NCBI RefSeq assembly: GCF_008365375.1
Contig: NZ_QOKW01000027.1
Span: 1 to 64,000, forward strand
Reading direction: 5' to 3'
DNA: 64,000 nt
Origin: Roseomonas genomospecies 6
Lineage (GTDB): Bacteria; Pseudomonadota; Alphaproteobacteria; Azospirillales; Azospirillaceae
Shown: in pieces, positions 41,446 to 50,002 of the stretch
Layout of the letters: every line of letters begins with the position of its first letter
Numbering within the stretch: position 1 is the first letter of the stretch
The notes under the pieces: model-generated
The model's input: only the letters and a program-made list of their open reading frames with translations
What the model was told of the DNA's origin: nothing
The model's database searches: none
Made by a program: the position numbers and the translations under genes

Positions 41446-44418
41446 ATGACCCTGCTGGCCCGCCTTTTCCTGCTGGTGCTTCTGGCCGTCCTGCCGGCCT
41501 TGGGCATCCAGGCCTACAGCGTGTTCCAATTCCGTGCGGAACGCGCCGAGGAAGTCGCGGTCCAGGCCGAACGGCTGCTGCATCTGGTCGAAGGCGAACA
41601 GGCGCGGATCGTGGACGGAGCGCGGCTGATGGTCACCTCCATCGCCGAATCCGCCACCCTGCGGTCCGGCGACCACGCCCAGTGCCAGGCCCATCTGATC
41701 CGGTTGGCCCGCCGCGCGCCCGAATACCGCAACCTGAAGGTCCTCGACCGCAACGGCGCCGTTCTGTGCAGCCCCTCGCCCGACGGCGCCCCCGCCATCG
41801 CGGATCTGCCGCACGCCCGCCGCGCGATGGAGGAGGGCCGTTTCGTCGTCGGCGAATGGACCGCCCCCGGCCCGGCGGCGGAGCCCGGCACCGCCATGCT
41901 TCCCTTCGCCGTCCCCTTCCGCGACGAGTCCGGCGCCGTCGCCGGAGCGGTGACGCTCGGCCTCGACCTGCCCTGGCTGAGCACGAATTTCGCCGCGCGC
42001 CCGCTGCCCGAGAACGCCAGCCTGCTGGTCAGCGACCGCAACGGCACCATTCTGGTCAAGCTGCCCAACGGCATCGCCCAGCGCGGCGAACGCATGCCGA
42101 AGCCCTATCTGGACCTGCTGAACGCCCCGAGCGGCGGTGTCACCACCCTGCCGGGCATGGACGGGGTGGCGCGGGTGCTGGCCTATTCGCCGTCCCGCCA
42201 GGGCACGCGCGACCTGTTCGTCAGCGTCGGGCTGGACCACACCGCAGCGGCCGGCACCATCGACCGCGCGACCCGCCAGGGGCTGCTGATGACGCTGACC
42301 GGGCTGGTCGTCGCCATCCTGGCCGCCTGGATCGGCGGGACCGTGTTCATCCGCCGCCCGGTGGAGGCGCTGATCCGCGCGACCCAGGGCTGGAGCGCCG
42401 GCAACTCCAGCGCCCGCGCCGGTCTGGTGGACCGCAAATCGGAGATCGGCCAGCTCGGCCGCGCCTTCGACGCCATGGCCGAGACGCTGGAGGCGCGCGA
42501 GCGCGCGCTCCGCGGGTCGGAGGAGCATCTGCGCGCCGTCCTCGACACCCTGCCCACCTTCATCGGGGTGCTGAGCCCGGCGGGCGACGTGCTTCAGGTC
42601 AACCACACCGCCGTCCAGGCCGCCGGCCTGCCGGTGGAGCGGATCGTCGGGCGCCCCTTCCACGAGGCCTGCCGGCGTTCCTTCCCCGGCGCCGCGGGCG
42701 ACCGCCTGCGCGCGGCGGTGGAGCGCGCGGCCCAGGGCGAATCCTCGCGCTTCGACGCCGTGGTCCACGCCGCCGGGGATCATCCGGCGATCATGCCGGC
42801 GATCATGGAGGTCCGCGTCACCCCGATGCGCGGAACCGACGGGCGCATCACCCACCTGATCGTGTCGGGCATCGACATCACCGAACGCAAGAGCACCGAG
42901 GAGGCCCTGCGCGTCACCAACGAGCGCTTCCGCACGGCGCTGCGCAATTCCGGCGTCGTGGTCTTCAACCAGGACTGCGCCCTGCGCTACACCTGGATGC
43001 ACAACCCCGCGCTCGGCTACACGGCCGAAAAGGTGGTCGGCAAGACCGACGTCGAGGTCTTCGAGGACGGCGCCGACGCCGAGGCCCTGACCGCCATCAA
43101 GCGCCGCGTGCTGGACACCGGCGAGGGCGTGCGCGAGGAGGTCCGCATCCGCCACGACGGACAGGAGTATTTCTACGACCTGACCATCGACCCGCTGCGC
43201 GGCCCGGACGGCGCGCTGGCCGGCATCACCTGCGCGGCGGTGGACGTGACGGGCCGCAAGCAGGCCGAGGCCGACCTGCGCCGCGCGCGGGAGGAGGCGG
43301 AGCAAGCCGCCGCCGCAAAGTCGAAGTTCCTGGCCGTCGCCAGCCACGACCTGCGCCAGCCCGTGCAGTCGCTCTACCTCTTCGCCGCCGCCCTGGGCGA
43401 CCGCCTGCACGGGCACCCCAGCCTGCCGCTGCTGGACAACATGCGTCAGGCGCTGGACACGCTGAAGGGTCTGTTGGACGGGCTGCTGGACATGTCGCGC
43501 CTGGAATCCGGCAAGATCGCCGCCAACCCGGCGGAGGTCCGGCTGGGTCAGGTCCTGGGCCGGCTGGTCGCCGAATACGCGCCGCGCGCCGCCCAGAAGG
43601 GGCTGGAGCTGCGCGCCGTGCCGACGCGGGCCTGGGTGCGCACCGACCCGTCGCATCTGGAGCGCATCCTGCGCAACCTGATCGAGAACGCGCTGCGCTA
43701 CACCCGCCAGGGCCGCATCCTGATCGGCTGCCGCCGCAGCGGCCCGGACCGTGTGCGCGTGGAGGTGTGGGACAGCGGCATCGGCATCCCCGCCGACCGG
43801 CTGGAGGACATCTTCGAGGAGTTCACCCAGATCCAGGGCAGCGGCGACCGCGGGCTGGGCCTCGGCCTCGCCATCGTCAAGCGCCTGTCGAAGCTTCTGG
43901 ACCACCGCGTGCGCGTGCGGTCGAAGGAGGGAATCGGCTCCGTCTTCTCCGTGGAGATGCCGCGCGTCGTGGCGGAGAAGCCCCGCGCCGCCGCCATCCC
44001 CCCGGCGGGCATCGACCTCTTCCGGCAGGCCGCCAACGACTGCGCGACCAAGGGCATGGTGCTGGTCATCGACGACGAGGCCATCATCCTGCTGGGCCTG
44101 AAGGCGATGCTGGAGGGCTGGGGCTACAGCGTGCTGACCGCGCGGTCGGGCGATCAGGCGCTGGAACGGCTGCGCGCCGACGGGCGCCGCCCGCAGATCG
44201 TGCTGGCCGACTATCAGCTCCAGCAGGGGCGGACCGGGCCGGAGGCTCTGGCGGCGGTGCAGGGTCTGGTCGGCAAGGACGTGCCGGGCATCATCCTGAC
44301 CGGCGACACCGCCCCGGAACGGCTGGACGAGGCCCGCCGCAACGGGTTCGGAATCCTGCACAAGCCGGTCTTTCCCAACGACCTGCGCAAGATGATGGCC
44401 AGCGCCGGGGCGGCGTGA
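41446..44418 (+). CDS. Hybrid sensor histidine kinase (dCache-HAMP-PAS-PAS-HK-REC)
   Basis: A 990-residue kinase. TM1 lies at about 5-25 (FLLVLLAVLPALGIQAYSVF). A dCache-type sensor covers about 30-280, and TM2 about 284-305. HAMP is followed by two PAS domains (about 360-480, and from 490, with HNPALGYTAEKVVGKTDVEV). The DHp box is KFLAVASHDLRQPVQSLYLF, the HDLRQP subtype. The ATPase motifs are ILRNLIENALRYTR, VWDSGIGIPADRLEDIFEEF and GLGLGLAIVKRLS. A receiver domain follows with VIDDEAIILLGL and the phospho-Asp in VLADYQLQQGRTG. The ATG at 41446 follows GGGAGCCTGTGACACG. It is divergent from another kinase gene. Confidence 0.94.
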   Translation: MTLLARLFLLVLLAVLPALGIQAYSVFQFRAERAEEVAVQAERLLHLVEGEQARIVDGARLMVTSIAESATLRSGDHAQCQAHLIRLARRAPEYRNLKVLDRNGAVLCSPSPDGAPAIADLPHARRAMEEGRFVVGEWTAPGPAAEPGTAMLPFAVPFRDESGAVAGAVTLGLDLPWLSTNFAARPLPENASLLVSDRNGTILVKLPNGIAQRGERMPKPYLDLLNAPSGGVTTLPGMDGVARVLAYSPSRQGTRDLFVSVGLDHTAAAGTIDRATRQGLLMTLTGLVVAILAAWIGGTVFIRRPVEALIRATQGWSAGNSSARAGLVDRKSEIGQLGRAFDAMAETLEARERALRGSEEHLRAVLDTLPTFIGVLSPAGDVLQVNHTAVQAAGLPVERIVGRPFHEACRRSFPGAAGDRLRAAVERAAQGESSRFDAVVHAAGDHPAIMPAIMEVRVTPMRGTDGRITHLIVSGIDITERKSTEEALRVTNERFRTALRNSGVVVFNQDCALRYTWMHNPALGYTAEKVVGKTDVEVFEDGADAEALTAIKRRVLDTGEGVREEVRIRHDGQEYFYDLTIDPLRGPDGALAGITCAAVDVTGRKQAEADLRRAREEAEQAAAAKSKFLAVASHDLRQPVQSLYLFAAALGDRLHGHPSLPLLDNMRQALDTLKGLLDGLLDMSRLESGKIAANPAEVRLGQVLGRLVAEYAPRAAQKGLELRAVPTRAWVRTDPSHLERILRNLIENALRYTRQGRILIGCRRSGPDRVRVEVWDSGIGIPADRLEDIFEEFTQIQGSGDRGLGLGLAIVKRLSKLLDHRVRVRSKEGIGSVFSVEMPRVVAEKPRAAAIPPAGIDLFRQAANDCATKGMVLVIDDEAIILLGLKAMLEGWGYSVLTARSGDQALERLRADGRRPQIVLADYQLQQGRTGPEALAAVQGLVGKDVPGIILTGDTAPERLDEARRNGFGILHKPVFPNDLRKMMASAGAA

Positions 44419-44425
44419 GGGGAAA

Positions 44426-44668
44426 TCAGCGCCGCCGGACGATCCTCCGCCACAGCGGCACCGGGCGCTCCTCCGCGGCTTTCTCGGCGAGCCATTGGTC
44501 GGCCAGCTCGCGCACCTGCCAGCCGCCCAGGTAACGGTCGCAGTCGATGGCGCTGTACAGCCGCACCTTGTCCCGGCCGAGTCGTTCGAAATAGTCCAGC
44601 GTCCGCTGGCGGTCCATCGGGGTCATCGGGTTTACAGGGGGGTTCATCAAGGGGTCCATCGAGCGCAT
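44426..44668 (-). CDS. Hypothetical small protein
   Basis: An 80-residue protein ending 7 nt from the stop of the hybrid kinase, convergently. The recognisable part is YFERLGRDKVRLYSAIDCDRYLGGWQVRELADQWLAEKAAEE, an amphipathic helical stretch, followed by a basic tail ending RRIVRRR. The ATG at 44668 has GGAGG about 9 nt upstream; ATG 44659 (SD AGGA) is the alternative. The N-terminus is Met/Pro-rich. Unknown function. Confidence 0.55.
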   Translation of the reverse strand: MRSMDPLMNPPVNPMTPMDRQRTLDYFERLGRDKVRLYSAIDCDRYLGGWQVRELADQWLAEKAAEERPVPLWRRIVRRR

Positions 44669-44947
44669 CCTGTCCGGCCTCCCTTCCGTGCTGCTCAAAA
44701 GAACGGCATACACCCGTTACCGTTTGTTCAGTTGGTATATGGATTGGGCACCGAAGCATCCCAATAAGCCTTTGGCGGCAAGGGCTTCCCTTCGGCCCAT
44801 CCAACGAAGGTCAGGCTTGCGCTTCCAATGCCGCCCATCCCTTCCCACCCGCCCCGCCCGCGTGCACAATGCGGCACACGGATGCGTGGGCGGCGAACCG
44901 CCTCCCGACGCGATCGAAAGGCAATTCAGAACGGGGAGCGGGGAATC

Positions 44948-45898
44948 ATGAGGAAGACGTCGTGGATGGCCGGAGCCCTGGCGGCGGCCGTCGCCGGGCT
45001 GTGCGCGGTTTCGGCCTCGGCGCAGACCAAGGTGACCGTGGCGATGAGCGGCTGGACCGGCTTCGCGCCGATCACGCTGGCCAAGGAAACCGGCATCTTC
45101 AAGAAGAACGGCATCGAGGTCGAGATCAAGAAGATGCCGACCTCCAACCGCCACCAGGCGATGGCGGCGGGCGAGGTGCAGGCGATCACCACCACGGTGG
45201 ACACGCACCTGCTCTACGCCTCCTCCGGCGTGGACGTGACGCAGGTGCTGGTGCTCGACAGCTCGCACGGCGGCGACGGCATCGTCGTGCGCGACGCCAT
45301 CGGCGGCCTCGCCGACCTGAAGGGCAAGCAGGTGGCCGTCCAGTATGGCGGCGTGCCGCAGTTCTGGCTGGCCTATGTGCTGAAGAAGAACGGGTTGTCG
45401 ATCGGCGACGTGCAGACCGTCAACCTCCAGCCGTCGGACGCCGCCAACGCCTTCGTCGCCGGCCAGTTCGACGCCGCCGTGACCTACGAGCCGTACCTGT
45501 CCAAGGTGCGCGAGGCCAAGGGCAAGATCATCGTCACGTCCGACCAGACGCCGGGCGTCATCATCGACACGCTGGCCTTCCAGCCCGACTACATCCAGAA
45601 GAACCCGAAGGTCGTGAAGGCCTTCGTCGACAGTTGGTTCGAGGCGCTGGACGAGATCAAGAAGGACGAGAAGAAGGCCTTCGAGATCATGGCCCGCGAC
45701 GTCAACCAGACGCCGGAACAGTTCGCCACCTCCGCCAAGACCGTGCTCTGGTACGACAAGGCCGGCAACATCGAGTATCTGACCAAGACCATGCCGACCT
45801 TCATCAAGGAGGTCCAGGACGTGATGCTGGAGGCCAAGCTGATCCGCAAGGCCCCTCCGAGCCTGGACAGCATGACCGACGCGTCCTTCGTGAAGTAA
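44948..45898 (+). CDS. ABC transporter substrate-binding protein (NitT/TauT type)
   Basis: A 316-residue periplasmic binding protein with a signal peptide (1-26, ending SASAQ). The mature part has the type-2 periplasmic-binding fold of the SsuA/TauA/NMT1 family: TVAMSGWTGFAPITLAKETGIFKKNG, TTTVDTHLLYASSGVDV, VQYGGVPQFWLAYVLKKNG and PSDAANAFVAGQFDAAVTYEPY. Ligands in this group include nitrate, sulfonates, taurine, thiamine precursors and others; the ligand here is unknown. It heads an operon with a permease and an ATPase, separated by a GC-rich repeat. GGGGAGCGGGGAATC precedes the ATG. Confidence 0.92.
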   Translation: MRKTSWMAGALAAAVAGLCAVSASAQTKVTVAMSGWTGFAPITLAKETGIFKKNGIEVEIKKMPTSNRHQAMAAGEVQAITTTVDTHLLYASSGVDVTQVLVLDSSHGGDGIVVRDAIGGLADLKGKQVAVQYGGVPQFWLAYVLKKNGLSIGDVQTVNLQPSDAANAFVAGQFDAAVTYEPYLSKVREAKGKIIVTSDQTPGVIIDTLAFQPDYIQKNPKVVKAFVDSWFEALDEIKKDEKKAFEIMARDVNQTPEQFATSAKTVLWYDKAGNIEYLTKTMPTFIKEVQDVMLEAKLIRKAPPSLDSMTDASFVK

Positions 45899-45905
45899 GT
45901 TCTTG

Positions 45906-45992
45906 CCCCCTCCCCAACCCTCCCCCGCTTCGCGGGAGAGGGGGTTAAGTTCCCTCCCTCGCCGAAGGCGGGGGAGGGTCAGGGAGGGGGCA
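45906..45992. repeat. GC-rich intergenic palindromic repeat, family B copy 2
   Basis: The arms GCCCCCTCCCCAACCCTCCC and GGGAGGGTCAGGGAGGGGGC flank two inner hairpins (CCCGCTTCGCGGG and CGCCGAAGGCG). It is in reverse orientation to the copy at 132-190. It lies inside an operon, between the binding-protein and permease genes, so it could reduce distal expression or stabilise the upstream mRNA. Confidence 0.7.
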
Positions 45993-46027
45993 CCGCCTTC
46001 CAAACCCGACAACGGTCCACCAATCCC

Positions 46028-46816
46028 ATGTCCCCCCTCTTCACTCCGCTGAAGCCGGTCGCTCCGGCGCTGCGCACGGTGCTGGGCATTGCCTGCTTCG
46101 TGCTGTTCTTCCTGGGCTGGGGCATCGCCACCTACGGCGGCTTCGTGAAGCCGCTGTTCCTGGCCTCGCCCGGCGACACGCTGACGGCGGGCATCGCTCT
46201 GTTCCGGGAGTTCGGCTTCGCCGAGGACATCGCCGTCACGGTCTGGCGCGTCTTCGCCGGCTTCGCCATGGCCGCCGCCCTGGCGGTGCCGCTGGGCATC
46301 CTGATGGGGGCCTTCAAGCCGGTGGAGGCCTTCTTCGAGGCCTTCGTGTCCTTCGCCCGCTACCTGCCGGCCTCGGCCTTCATCCCGCTGCTGATCCTGT
46401 GGGCGGGCGTCGGCGAGTTGCAGAAGATCCTGGTCATCTTCATCGGCTCGGTCTTCCAACTCGTCATCATGGTGACGGTCATCGTGTCGGGCATCCGCAC
46501 CGATCTGGTGGAGGCCGCCTACACGCTGGGCGCCAAGCGCGACGGCGTGGTTCTGCGCGTCCTGCTGCCCGCCGCCGCCCCGCAGATCTTCGAGGCGCTG
46601 CGCCTCGTGCTCGGCTGGGCCTGGACCTACGTGATCGTGGCGGAACTGGTGGGCGCGTCGCGCGGCATCGGCCACATGATCATCGACGCCCAGCGCTTCC
46701 TGGACACCGGCCAGATGATCTTCGGCATCTTCGTGATCGGCGTGATCGGCCTCATCACCGACCTGCTGTTCCGGGCGCTCAACGCCCGTCTCTTCCCGTG
46801 GGCCAAAGGACGATAA
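46028..46816 (+). CDS. ABC transporter permease (NitT/TauT type)
   Basis: A 262-residue inner-membrane permease with six hydrophobic segments and the EAA loop EAAYTLGAKRDGVVLRVLLPAAAPQIFEAL, which docks to the ATPase. The C-terminus ends in WTYVIVAELVGASRGIGHMIIDAQRF, a family signature. It forms an operon with the binding protein upstream and the ATPase 9 nt downstream. The ATG at 46028 is the first start after repeat family B copy 2. Confidence 0.94.
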   Translation: MSPLFTPLKPVAPALRTVLGIACFVLFFLGWGIATYGGFVKPLFLASPGDTLTAGIALFREFGFAEDIAVTVWRVFAGFAMAAALAVPLGILMGAFKPVEAFFEAFVSFARYLPASAFIPLLILWAGVGELQKILVIFIGSVFQLVIMVTVIVSGIRTDLVEAAYTLGAKRDGVVLRVLLPAAAPQIFEALRLVLGWAWTYVIVAELVGASRGIGHMIIDAQRFLDTGQMIFGIFVIGVIGLITDLLFRALNARLFPWAKGR

Positions 46817-46825
46817 GCGCCGGCC

Positions 46826-47614
46826 ATGAGCAAGCTGTCCATCCGCAACGTCGAGAAGACCTTCCCAAGCCGCAACAACACGGCGCCCACCCGCGCGCTG
46901 GAGCCGACGAGCCTGGAGGTTGCCGACAACGACTTCATCACCATCCTGGGGCCGTCGGGCTGCGGCAAGTCCACGCTGCTGCGCATCGTCGCCGGTCTGG
47001 AGACGCCGAGCGCCGGCGAGGTGCTGCTGGAAGGCAAGGCGGTCTCCGGCCCCGGTCCCGACCGCGGCATGGTGTTCCAGTCCTACACGCTGTTCCCCTG
47101 GCTGACCGTGCGCGACAACGTCTGCTTCGGCCTGCGCGAGCGCGGCCTGCCACGGGCGGAGCAGTTGGCGATCGCCGACCGCTTCCTGGCCCAGGTCGGG
47201 CTGAAGGGATTCGAGAACCACCACCCGGCCCAACTGTCCGGCGGCATGCAGCAGCGCACGGCGCTGGCCCGCGCGCTGGCCAACGACCCGAAGATGCTGC
47301 TGCTGGACGAGCCCTTCGGCGCGCTGGATCACCAGACGCGCGAGCTGATGCAGGAACTGCTTCTGGGCATTTGGGAGGCCGACCGCAAGACGGTGATGTT
47401 CGTCACCCACGACATCGACGAAGCCATCTTCATGGCCAGCCGCGTGGTGGTGATGTCGGCCCGCCCCGGCCGCATCAAGTGCGACATCCCCATCGAGCTG
47501 CCGCACCCCCGCTCCTACAAGGTCAAGACCACCCCGGAATTCGCCGCCTACAAGGAACGGCTGACCGAGGAGATCCGCGTGGAGACCATCAAGGCCGTGA
47601 CCATGGAGCGCTGA
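46826..47614 (+). CDS. ABC transporter ATP-binding protein (NitT/TauT type)
   Basis: A 262-residue nucleotide-binding subunit. Walker A is GPSGCGKSTLLRIVAG, the Q-loop is GMVFQSYTLFPWLTV, the signature is LSGGMQQRTALARALA, Walker B is KMLLLDEPFGALD, and the switch His is in FVTHDIDEAIF. It completes the transporter with the preceding two genes. A terminator follows. Confidence 0.96.
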   Translation: MSKLSIRNVEKTFPSRNNTAPTRALEPTSLEVADNDFITILGPSGCGKSTLLRIVAGLETPSAGEVLLEGKAVSGPGPDRGMVFQSYTLFPWLTVRDNVCFGLRERGLPRAEQLAIADRFLAQVGLKGFENHHPAQLSGGMQQRTALARALANDPKMLLLDEPFGALDHQTRELMQELLLGIWEADRKTVMFVTHDIDEAIFMASRVVVMSARPGRIKCDIPIELPHPRSYKVKTTPEFAAYKERLTEEIRVETIKAVTMER

Positions 47615-47641
47615 CTCGGCCTTCTTCGGCTCCCGACACAA

Positions 47642-47674
47642 GAAGAGCGGCGCCCGCAAGCGCCGCTCTTTCCA
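47642..47674 (+). terminator. Terminator of the ABC transporter operon
   Basis: An 11-bp stem, AAGAGCGGCGC/GCGCCGCTCTT, with loop CCGCAA is followed by TTCCATTTG. It begins 28 nt after the ATPase stop. Confidence 0.8.
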
Positions 47675-47695
47675 TTTGTGGGCTCCACCGCCGGA

Positions 47696-48064
47696 TCAGG
47701 CGTGGCTGCCGGTGTTCACGACCAAATCGGACAGGGCGATGCCGGCGCGCCGGGCGTCCGCGGCCAACTCGCGCTGGCAACTCCAATGGCACCGCCCGTC
47801 GATTTCCAGCATCCGGCCATGGCGCCTCATCACCCAGACGCCGGTGGTCGCCATGTGGATGACCCGGGCCAGCGCGTTGTCGGCGGCGGCCGGACGGGCT
47901 TGCACCGCCGGAGCGGCGGCAGGGTGGGCCGGAACGTCCGACCGATCGAAGATCGGAGCGTTGGGATAACCGCTGACCGGCTGCAACGGATGCCGTTCGC
48001 GGCGGTCGCTCGGACGGCTGGGCGAGGTGGCGGCAAGGGCCTGGGGCCGGGAGAGGTGCAGCAT
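47696..48064 (-). CDS. Hypothetical protein
   Basis: A 122-residue protein. The N-terminal half is Pro/Arg/Ala-rich. The C-terminal half (about 60-120) contains NALARVIHMATTGVWVMRRHGRMLEIDGRCHWSCQRELAADAR with two cysteines and a plausible small alpha/beta domain. The ATG at 48064 has AGGA about 8 nt upstream; ATG 48073 is the alternative. A perfect AT-rich palindrome lies 107 nt upstream. No family recognised. Confidence 0.5.
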   Translation of the reverse strand: MLHLSRPQALAATSPSRPSDRRERHPLQPVSGYPNAPIFDRSDVPAHPAAAPAVQARPAAADNALARVIHMATTGVWVMRRHGRMLEIDGRCHWSCQRELAADARRAGIALSDLVVNTGSHA

Positions 48065-48463
48065 GGTGGGCATCCTGGAACGTTTCCATTGAGCCTGCGA
48101 CTTGTGCGTCGCGCAGGTCGTTACGACACTTAACCTTTCACGCGGCAAGGATGATGTAAAGGAGAAAATCGTTCAAAATTTGAACAGTGCCTCGATGCCC
48201 AGATGGCGGCACCGCCAACGAGCGCGTGTTTTCGAGCGATCCCAAGCGTCTTCACCTCTGCCGCCGGTTGGCACAGTCTGCCTGCCGGTTTCAAAGGAGG
48301 GGTTCCCAAGACCTCACCGCACCCTATTTGGGATAAGTATCGCTCTTCTCTGCCCCGGAATAGTCACACGCAAAAGCGTGTTCGATCCGTAAGCATGCGT
48401 CACAAGCGCAGGCTTGGCCATCGGCCTCCGGGGCTGATGGAGTCCGAGAATGCAGGAAAGACA
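48065..48463. other. Intergenic region with AT-rich palindrome
   Basis: A 399-nt divergent region between the hypothetical protein at 47696-48064 and the glycine-zipper lipoprotein. It contains GTTCAAA-A-TTTGAAC (48171-48185), a perfect 7-bp inverted repeat with a 1-nt spacer, in an AT-rich patch preceded by AAAGGAGAAAATC. A plus-strand frame at 48203 runs through it into the lipoprotein but has no coding character before 48464. The region probably holds promoters for both genes. Confidence 0.45.
48171..48185. promoter_or_regulatory. Perfect AT-rich palindrome, putative operator
   Basis: The arms GTTCAAA and TTTGAAC are exact reverse complements around a single A. The site is 107 nt upstream of the 47696-48064 gene and 279 nt upstream of the lipoprotein gene. 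The binding protein is unknown. Confidence 0.35.
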
Positions 48464-48703
48464 ATGGGTAGGACCATGGTGAAGAAACTGGCAGTGATCC
48501 TGGTTGGCGGCCTTGTACTGGCGGGCTGCTCGAACCTCAGCCACCGTGAACAGCGTACGCTTTCCGGCGGCGCCATCGGAGCCGCGGGCGGTGCGGCGGT
48601 CGGCGCCCTGACGGGCGGCAGCGCGGTTATGGGCGGCGTGATCGGCGGTGCGGCGGGTGCCGCGGTGGGCGCCCTGACTTCGGACAGCGGCAAGCGCCGG
48701 TAG
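48464..48703 (+). CDS. Glycine-zipper lipoprotein
   Basis: A 79-residue protein with a lipoprotein signal (KKLAVILVGGLVLAGCSN; lipobox LAGC). A glycine-zipper region follows (GGAIGAAGGAAVGALTGG, VIGGAAGAAVGAL) of the YMGG/OsmB type that forms membrane-associated helices. AGGAAAGAC precedes the ATG at 48464; ATG 48476 is an in-frame alternative that begins directly at the signal sequence. Probably an envelope-stress or structural lipoprotein. Confidence 0.8.
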   Translation: MGRTMVKKLAVILVGGLVLAGCSNLSHREQRTLSGGAIGAAGGAAVGALTGGSAVMGGVIGGAAGAAVGALTSDSGKRR

Positions 48704-48768
48704 AGCACCATTTCAGCACGGGGGATCGGGCCGCCGGACCACCATCCGCGGCCACCCCCCAAAAATGC

Positions 48769-48792
48769 AAAAAGACCCTGAATGCCAGGGCC
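48769..48792 (-). terminator. Terminator downstream of tRNA-Gly
   Basis: On the minus strand, GGCCCTG-GCATT-CAGGGTC is followed by TTTTT. It lies 27 nt past the tRNA 3' end. Confidence 0.75.
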
Positions 48793-48819
48793 TCGGAAAA
48801 CTTTCAATTCTTGAGATTT

Positions 48820-48893
48820 TGGAGCGGGTGAAGGGAATCGAACCCTCGTCGTAAGCTTGGGAAGCTTCTGCTCTACCATTGAGCTACACCCGC
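48820..48893 (-). tRNA. tRNA-Gly(CCC)
   Basis: A 74-nt cloverleaf including an encoded CCA. The acceptor stem is GCGGGTG/CACCCGC. The D arm is GCTC-AATGGTA-GAGC. The anticodon loop is TTCCCAA (anticodon CCC, reading GGG). The T arm is CGAGGGTTCGATTCCCTTC. The base pair at the bottom of the anticodon stem (27-43) is not canonical. Confidence 0.95.
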
Positions 48894-48928
48894 GCGCCGC
48901 ATGTTTATAGGCGACGCTTTCGCCGCTT

Positions 48929-49588
48929 TCAAGCGGTTCGAGCACGCCACAGGCGGGATTCCGAAAGTTCCCGCGGAGCTGCGGCGAAAGCCGAGACCAG
49001 GGGCGTGATCAGGCGCGGGAACAAGGCCACGGGTTTGGGCTCCGGCAGCAGGTCCCTGTCCGTGGGCGCGGCACAGTCGTCGTCCGCCATCGGAGCGGTC
49101 ACCATGCCGGCAGCGCCGGCCAGGGCGCCCGGGACCAGTTCCAGGCCCAGAAAGCGGTCGAGATCCACCGGACCCGGCAGCGCCATGTCCAGCGTCAGGT
49201 CCCGGGTGAAGCCGAACCGCGCGTAATAGGGCGCGTCGCCCACCAGGATCACCGCCCGGTGGCCCAGCGCCGCCGCCTTGTTCAGGCTCATCCGGATCAG
49301 CTTGCTGCCCAGGCCGCCGCCCTGCAGCCGGTCCGACACGGCGATGGGGCCAAGCAGAAGCGCCGGCACCGTGCCGCCGATGGTCACCGGCCAGTAGCGG
49401 ATCGTGCCCTCCAGGATTTCGTTGCCCAGCTCGTCATGTTCGATGGCGACGAAGCCGAGTTCCGGGATCGGGGCCACGCCCTCCCGCAGCTTGTAGGCGG
49501 TCTTCTTGAAGCGGTCCGGGCCGAAGGACCGGTCGAGCAGGGCTTCGATCGCCGCGTCGTGCCGCGGCTCTTCCAGGGAGATCATCAT
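48929..49588 (-). CDS. GNAT family N-acetyltransferase
   Basis: A 219-residue protein. The first 150 residues have the YhbS-like GNAT fold: AIEALLDRSFGPDRF, the beta-4 strand VPALLLGPIAVSDRLQGGGLGSKLIR with the acetyl-CoA pyrophosphate loop (Q/R-x-x-G-x-G), and HRAVILVGDAPYYARFGF. The last 60 residues are a Pro/Ala-rich extension. GGGAAG lies 8 nt upstream of the ATG at 49588. Acceptor unknown. Confidence 0.9.
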   Translation of the reverse strand: MMISLEEPRHDAAIEALLDRSFGPDRFKKTAYKLREGVAPIPELGFVAIEHDELGNEILEGTIRYWPVTIGGTVPALLLGPIAVSDRLQGGGLGSKLIRMSLNKAAALGHRAVILVGDAPYYARFGFTRDLTLDMALPGPVDLDRFLGLELVPGALAGAAGMVTAPMADDDCAAPTDRDLLPEPKPVALFPRLITPLVSAFAAAPRELSESRLWRARTA

Positions 49589-50002
49589 GTCAAGGGCTTC
49601 CCGGCAGAAGGACTTTGGTCGGAGGCGGATCGCGCCGCCGCGCCGGGGGAGCGCCGGATCAGTGCCGGCGGAGACCCGAAGCGTCCGCACGCGACCCAAG
49701 GACGGCCGCACCCGCGCGCAGCGCGGCGTGGCGTCGTCGTCGGATGCTGATGTCGTGCGGACGAGACATGGGCAAGGCTCTTTGGCCGTTGCGGGGAACA
49801 CGCATATATCACCAGTGGACAGGGGGTTCAAGGGATCGTGAAAGGGCAGGAACCCGGCCTGCGCGCATGGCGTCCCGGTGTGTCCCGCATGCATCGCCGC
49901 GGCCCCGTCCCCCCGCGGCGATGATCCGGAGGGGGTGTTCACCGCTCCGCCACTGGACAGGCGCTTTGCCCCGCCCCTATTCTCTGTGCCGGGAGTGCCG
50001 CC
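49589..50002. other. Intergenic region upstream of apaG
   Basis: A 414-nt gap with several overlapping open frames that have no SD sites or recognisable motifs on either strand. It should hold the promoters of the GNAT gene (minus) and apaG (plus). I see no repeat, RNA gene or regulatory palindrome. Confidence 0.4.

Noticed and set aside
41404..44361. 985-codon minus-strand open frame opposite the hybrid kinase
   Set aside because: Composition is His/Gln/Gly/Ala-rich with no recognisable domain, and the plus-strand kinase has every expected motif.
44669..44947. Possible riboswitch leader upstream of the ABC transporter
   Set aside because: Several hairpin-forming stretches are present, but none matches a riboswitch core I know (ykkC/guanidine, TPP, SAM, cobalamin).
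44717..47659. 980-codon minus-strand open frame across the ABC transporter
   Set aside because: It spans three real genes and a repeat on the opposite strand; amino-acid composition is that of antisense GC-rich DNA.
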